Below are positions 31,394 to 34,684 of a stretch of 34,684 nucleotides of DNA, in pieces (position 1 is the stretch's first letter; each line of letters begins with the position of its first letter). The translations under genes were made by a program, and so were the position numbers. The notes under the pieces were generated by a model. The model had not been told where the DNA came from. It searched no databases and worked only from the letters and a program-made list of their open reading frames with translations. This DNA comes from Actinomycetota bacterium (GTDB lineage: Bacteria; Actinomycetota; Acidimicrobiia; Acidimicrobiales; AC-14), in contig CADDZP010000001.1 in assembly GCA_902812475.1 (NCBI GenBank), positions 1 through 34,684 of the forward strand. The letters are read 5' to 3'.

Positions 31394-32641
31394 CTACGAC
31401 TCGGCTGCGATGGCGAAGCGGTCGACGTAGAACTGCAGCGCCCGGCGGCGTTCGCCGGCGTTGATGCCGAACTGCGAGAGATCGTAGACGACGCCGCCGT
31501 GGCGGCCGCGTGGATGGCTCGCCATGAAGGCGTCCATCGCCGCCTCGACGTCGGCCGTGAACGGCTGGCCGGCCAGGGCGTAGATGCGCTCGACCGTGGC
31601 CACGTCGTCGGCCATGAACTCGGTGAAGCGGACGTCGATCGACCGGTCGGCCGGGAGCAGGTCGCGGTCGCGCACGCACGCGCCGAGCATCGTCTCCAGA
31701 CGCTCGGCCCAGTAGCCGCCGACGACGTGCGGGTCGACCGTGTCGAGATTCAGACGGGCCAGATAGGTCATCATCGTGACGAGCGAGGCGGTCACCGAGA
31801 CCGGATCGCGGTGGGTCACGACGAACGTGGCGTCGGGGAAGACCCTCGAGAGCGGCCCGAACTGCTCCAGGTGCTGCGGGGACTTCAGCACCCAGCGCTC
31901 ACCGCCCCGGAGGAACTGCAGCACCTTCAGGACCCGCTCGAGGTATTCGTAGGCGGGCGTCTGGTCGGTGGCGCGGTAGTAGTCCTGCCACGTCGGCATC
32001 GGCGCCATCGTCTCGAAGTACATCGACGAGAAGTCCATGGCCAGGAGGTTGATCTCCTCGTGCTTCTCGTCCGCCGTCATCTCGTGCATGCGCTTGAAGT
32101 AGGGAAGAGCGGTGTTGACGACGTAGAGGGCGGCGGCCGTGTCGGCGATGCGGTTGTCGGGTGCGCCCTCGCGCACCACCGGCTGCACGCTCTCCCAGTA
32201 CGGCAGTGACCGAATGGCGGGGTCGGCGGAGATCAGGTTGTGGAGGTGGGTCGTGCCCGTTCGGGGCAGGCCGCAGATAACGATCGGCGCCCGCACGTCG
32301 AGCTCATCGATCTCGGGGTGCCGCCGCAGCAGGTCCTGGACGAGGAGCCTGTTGCGAAGCAGCTCGGTGAGCTGCACGAAGGCGGCCGCCCGGCCGGCGG
32401 GACTCAGCACGACGTCGTTCCGGAGCGCCGTGCACACCACGTCGAGGCGTTCGTGGAACGCCTGGTCACCGAAGTCGTCGACCCCCGCCTGGTCGACGGC
32501 GGCCGCCATCAGCGCGTCGGGCTCGAGCGCCACTGCCGCGCCCATGTCGGCCATGGCGTCCCGGATGGCGCAGGCGTCGTCGGGGAAGCGCGGCGCGGCC
32601 AGGTCGTCGATGGCGACGGGCGCCGGCCGGGTCGCGCTCAC
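31394..32641 (-). CDS. Sulfotransferase family protein
   Basis: This 415-residue cytoplasmic enzyme should transfer sulfate from PAPS to an alcohol or sugar. The 5'-phosphosulfate loop is VICGLPRTGTTHLHNL (GLPRTGTT at residues 124-131), and the 3'-phosphate site is in FVVTHRDPVSVTASL. VLKSPQHLEQF lies between them, as in the Stf0-like and actinobacterial sulfotransferases. GTG at 32641 is chosen because it overlaps the DUF1214 stop in a GTGA junction; the frame is open further to 32698. It is last in a minus-strand operon. The acceptor is unknown. The end of the convergent queuosine-salvage gene is only six bases away. Confidence 0.9.
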   Translation of the reverse strand: MSATRPAPVAIDDLAAPRFPDDACAIRDAMADMGAAVALEPDALMAAAVDQAGVDDFGDQAFHERLDVVCTALRNDVVLSPAGRAAAFVQLTELLRNRLLVQDLLRRHPEIDELDVRAPIVICGLPRTGTTHLHNLISADPAIRSLPYWESVQPVVREGAPDNRIADTAAALYVVNTALPYFKRMHEMTADEKHEEINLLAMDFSSMYFETMAPMPTWQDYYRATDQTPAYEYLERVLKVLQFLRGGERWVLKSPQHLEQFGPLSRVFPDATFVVTHRDPVSVTASLVTMMTYLARLNLDTVDPHVVGGYWAERLETMLGACVRDRDLLPADRSIDVRFTEFMADDVATVERIYALAGQPFTADVEAAMDAFMASHPRGRHGGVVYDLSQFGINAGERRRALQFYVDRFAIAAES

Positions 32642-33696
32642 GACAGCGTCACCACCTGCGTTGTCGGCCGGTCGGGCGTGGCGGACGGGTGGAACCACCG
32701 GAACCAGAGCAGGCCGCGCGGATGGCCTGCCGTCGACACCCAGTTTGCGTGGCCCGGGTCACGGGCGGCGACGACGATCGTCCAGCTTCCGTCGTCCTCG
32801 TAGACGACCTGGCCTCCGTTGATCGTCACCCGTTCGTAGTCGTAGTTGTAGGTGTGCAGGAACTGGTTCCACAGGCACAGGTTCCAGAAGGCGCACTCCG
32901 GAGAGCGGCCCTTGATGACGAGTGCCTCCTCAGGACCCAGGTCGAAGCTGCCCATGGCGTAGGCCGCGTCGGCGGCCGCCCAGCCATAGGTCGCCGTCGG
33001 AACCGGGTACGGCTGCGCCACGGCGTTCGGGTCGTTCAGCGCCAGGGGCACGAGCTGGGCCTGCTCGCGGATCCAGGTGAGGGCGGCCTGGAAGCGGCGG
33101 GCCAGGTCGGCGTCGTCCTCCCGCCACGTCGACGGCGGATCCAGCGACTCGATGTGCCACTCGACCCGCCGCCCACGCGTGGGATCGATCACGTAGTCAC
33201 GCGTGATGGCGCACACGGCGTCGGGTTCCAGCTTCAACCACGCGCCCTCGCGCGGTTCGGGGGAGAGCACGAGCTCGAAGCTGCCGTCGGAGGCGACCCG
33301 GAGCGTGCGGTCGTTCACCGTCCCCACGATGCGGTTGGAGTACCGCCCGTCATTGGGTCCGCCGTAGACGGTGAGCGAGAAGTACACGGCATCGCCCTTG
33401 CGGCCGCGCACGACGTAGGTGCGGGCCGGGTCGATGGGCGCGTACTGGTAGAAGGCGTCGGCGTTGTCCCCGCCCCACTTGCGGTACGGACCGACGATGT
33501 CGACGAAGCGGGGGCGGCCGGCGTCGGCCCACACATAGGCGTCGAGGCCGATGGCGAGGATGCTGAAGATCCACTTGTAGCCCTCGAGAACGCCCTGCTC
33601 GTCGAGGGGCGTGTTGGGCCCGCCCGTGATGCGCTCCTCCAGGGCACACAGCTCGTCGATCACCTCGGCGAAGACCCGCCCCGTCTCCGTCCCCAC
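32638..33696 (-). CDS. DUF1214 domain protein
   Basis: This 352-residue protein has no signal peptide or membrane helix. It begins with a helical segment (VFAEVIDELCALEERI). The middle holds beta-rich sequence (TYVVRGRKGDAVYFSLTVYG), and the C-terminal DUF1214 part includes AFWNLCLWNQFLHTYNYDYE, SWTIVVAARDPGHANWVST and GLLWFRWF. This WFR(W)F ending and the HANWV patch are typical of the domain. The biochemical role of DUF1214 proteins is not established. It is coupled to the sulfotransferase by a GTGA junction, so it may act on the same substrate. It starts at GTG 33696, nine bases after the propeller gene. Confidence 0.85.
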   Translation of the reverse strand: MGTETGRVFAEVIDELCALEERITGGPNTPLDEQGVLEGYKWIFSILAIGLDAYVWADAGRPRFVDIVGPYRKWGGDNADAFYQYAPIDPARTYVVRGRKGDAVYFSLTVYGGPNDGRYSNRIVGTVNDRTLRVASDGSFELVLSPEPREGAWLKLEPDAVCAITRDYVIDPTRGRRVEWHIESLDPPSTWREDDADLARRFQAALTWIREQAQLVPLALNDPNAVAQPYPVPTATYGWAAADAAYAMGSFDLGPEEALVIKGRSPECAFWNLCLWNQFLHTYNYDYERVTINGGQVVYEDDGSWTIVVAARDPGHANWVSTAGHPRGLLWFRWFHPSATPDRPTTQVVTLS

Positions 33697-33705
33697 GGCG
33701 CTCAG

Positions 33706-34684
33706 TTAACTGGGATCGATCCTCGACACGCCACCCGACAGCGACAGCACGTACACCTCGCCGGCCGCGTCCTCGCCGAACGACGCCAGGCTGGGTGCCG
33801 CGATCGCCAGGTCCCGCACCTGTCCGTTTGCCAGTCCGAAGACGTGGCCGACGCAGAAGTCGGCGAAGAGGTAGACGCCGTTCATGGCCGGGATGCGCCC
33901 ACCTGTGTAGAGGTAGCCGCCGGTCACCGCGCAATTGCCGCCTGCGTGCGAGTACTCGTACACGGGCGGGACGGCGCCCGGCGCTGCCTCCGAGGGCTTG
34001 TACAGGTGGTTCCCCTCGTATCGCGACCACCCGAAGTTCATCCCCGCCGACGAGACACCGGGCGCGAAGTCGATCTCTTCCCAGCTGTCCTGACCGACGT
34101 CGCCGATCCAGACGTTGCCGGTCGCCCGGTCGAAGCTGAAGCGCCACGGGTTGCGGAACCCGAGCGCCCACTGCGAGTACTGACCGGTCGCCGGGTCGAT
34201 GCGCAGGATCTTCCCGAGGGGGGTGTTCGGGTTCTGGGCGGTGTTGTCGGGGTCGCCCTCGCTCCCGCCGTCGCCGAGCCCGAGCCACAGCTGGCCGTCG
34301 GGGCCGAACACGATGTCGCCACCGTTGTGGTTGGCGTAGGGCTGGTCGACGAACAGAACCCGGCGGCGTGTGCCGCCGTTGGCGACGCCACCGTCCATGG
34401 CGTACTCCACGACGTTCGAGTCGCCGGCCGTGTCGGTGTAGCTGGCGTACAGGTGTTTGCCGTCGGGCGAGAACGCCAGCCCGAGCAGGCCCTGCTCGCC
34501 GCCGGTCGATACCTGGCCGCTCAGGTCGAGGACGGGAGTGGGGTCGACCTGTCCGTTGCGCACTGCGAGGACCTTGCCGGACTTGCTGGCCACGTACAGG
34601 GCGCGGTCGTTCACTCGCACGGCGAGCGCGTCGGCGCCGCTGATGCCGGCCACCGGCGTCAGATGGACGCGCTCGGCTCCCAGG
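33706..34684 (-). CDS. PQQ-type sugar dehydrogenase-like beta-propeller, 5' end outside window
   Basis: The frame is open to the right edge, where it reads ERVHLTPVAGISGADALAVR, so the start and any signal peptide lie beyond the window. The visible 325 or so residues follow the soluble glucose/aldose dehydrogenase propeller: EQGLLGLAFSPDG, YANHNGGDIVFGPDGQLWLG, GDGGSEGDPDNTAQ, GKILRIDP, ALGFRNPWRFSFD and VWIGDVGQDSWEEID. The conserved histidine of the active site is in NHNGGD. Such proteins are usually exported and bind PQQ and calcium, but cofactor use cannot be confirmed here. Its stop is TAA, after which the DUF1214 gene follows on the same strand. Confidence 0.88.
   Translation of the reverse strand, partial: LGAERVHLTPVAGISGADALAVRVNDRALYVASKSGKVLAVRNGQVDPTPVLDLSGQVSTGGEQGLLGLAFSPDGKHLYASYTDTAGDSNVVEYAMDGGVANGGTRRRVLFVDQPYANHNGGDIVFGPDGQLWLGLGDGGSEGDPDNTAQNPNTPLGKILRIDPATGQYSQWALGFRNPWRFSFDRATGNVWIGDVGQDSWEEIDFAPGVSSAGMNFGWSRYEGNHLYKPSEAAPGAVPPVYEYSHAGGNCAVTGGYLYTGGRIPAMNGVYLFADFCVGHVFGLANGQVRDLAIAAPSLASFGEDAAGEVYVLSLSGGVSRIDPS

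Overview
The window is GC-rich DNA from one chromosome with tightly packed genes. GTG and TTG starts are common and eight gene junctions share a four-base GTGA overlap. The gene content points to an actinobacterium (Actinomycetota): an argS with a histidine-x-glycine-glycine signature, argS next to lysA, a hom-thrC pair, and several promoters placed exactly where leaderless mRNAs need them. An uncultured Acidimicrobiia-type lineage is a reasonable guess, but the sequence alone does not prove the class. No insertion sequence, prophage or CRISPR array was seen, and no stretch above 300 bases lacks a gene.

Region 1 (1-2881) encodes exported proteins: a double kelch propeller cut by the left edge, and a GH43-like lipoprotein. 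Region 2 (2708-11303) is a two-armed cluster around the divergent promoter region 7223-7335. The minus arm carries an OmpR-type regulator, its histidine kinase, a nucleotide-sugar epimerase/dehydratase and a GT-C glycosyltransferase. The plus arm carries a GT2 glycosyltransferase, a DUF2064/TIGR04282 protein, a SAM methyltransferase, a cytochrome b-molybdopterin oxidoreductase fusion and a small membrane protein. The layout suggests a regulated pathway that builds and modifies an unknown cell-envelope glycoconjugate, next to an envelope redox enzyme.

Region 3 (11486-15278) is housekeeping: a small alpha/beta protein, tRNA-Arg(CCG), a CheY-like receiver, argS and lysA, closed by a 24-bp hairpin. 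Region 4 (15292-28123) is a signalling and transport block lying between lysA and hom, which are neighbours in many actinobacteria. It holds an FAD oxidoreductase, a metallo-beta-lactamase-fold hydrolase, a cyclic-nucleotide-binding protein, a divergent response regulator fused to a class III cyclase, a MacB/FtsX-type ABC transporter with one full and one internally deleted permease, a membrane histidine kinase and two further response regulators. A cyclic-nucleotide writer, a reader and a possible eraser face each other across one 131-bp promoter region.

Region 5 (28159-31387) contains hom, thrC and a DUF2419 queuosine-salvage homologue where thrB often sits. Region 6 (31394-34684, minus strand) has a sulfotransferase, a DUF1214 protein and a sugar-dehydrogenase-type beta-propeller cut by the right edge.

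The most promising leads are the cyclic-nucleotide divergon with its paralogous receivers, the two-armed glycoconjugate/molybdoenzyme cluster, the apparent Sec/Tat dual-targeted fusion protein, and the queuosine-salvage gene with no ordinary start codon where its homology begins.
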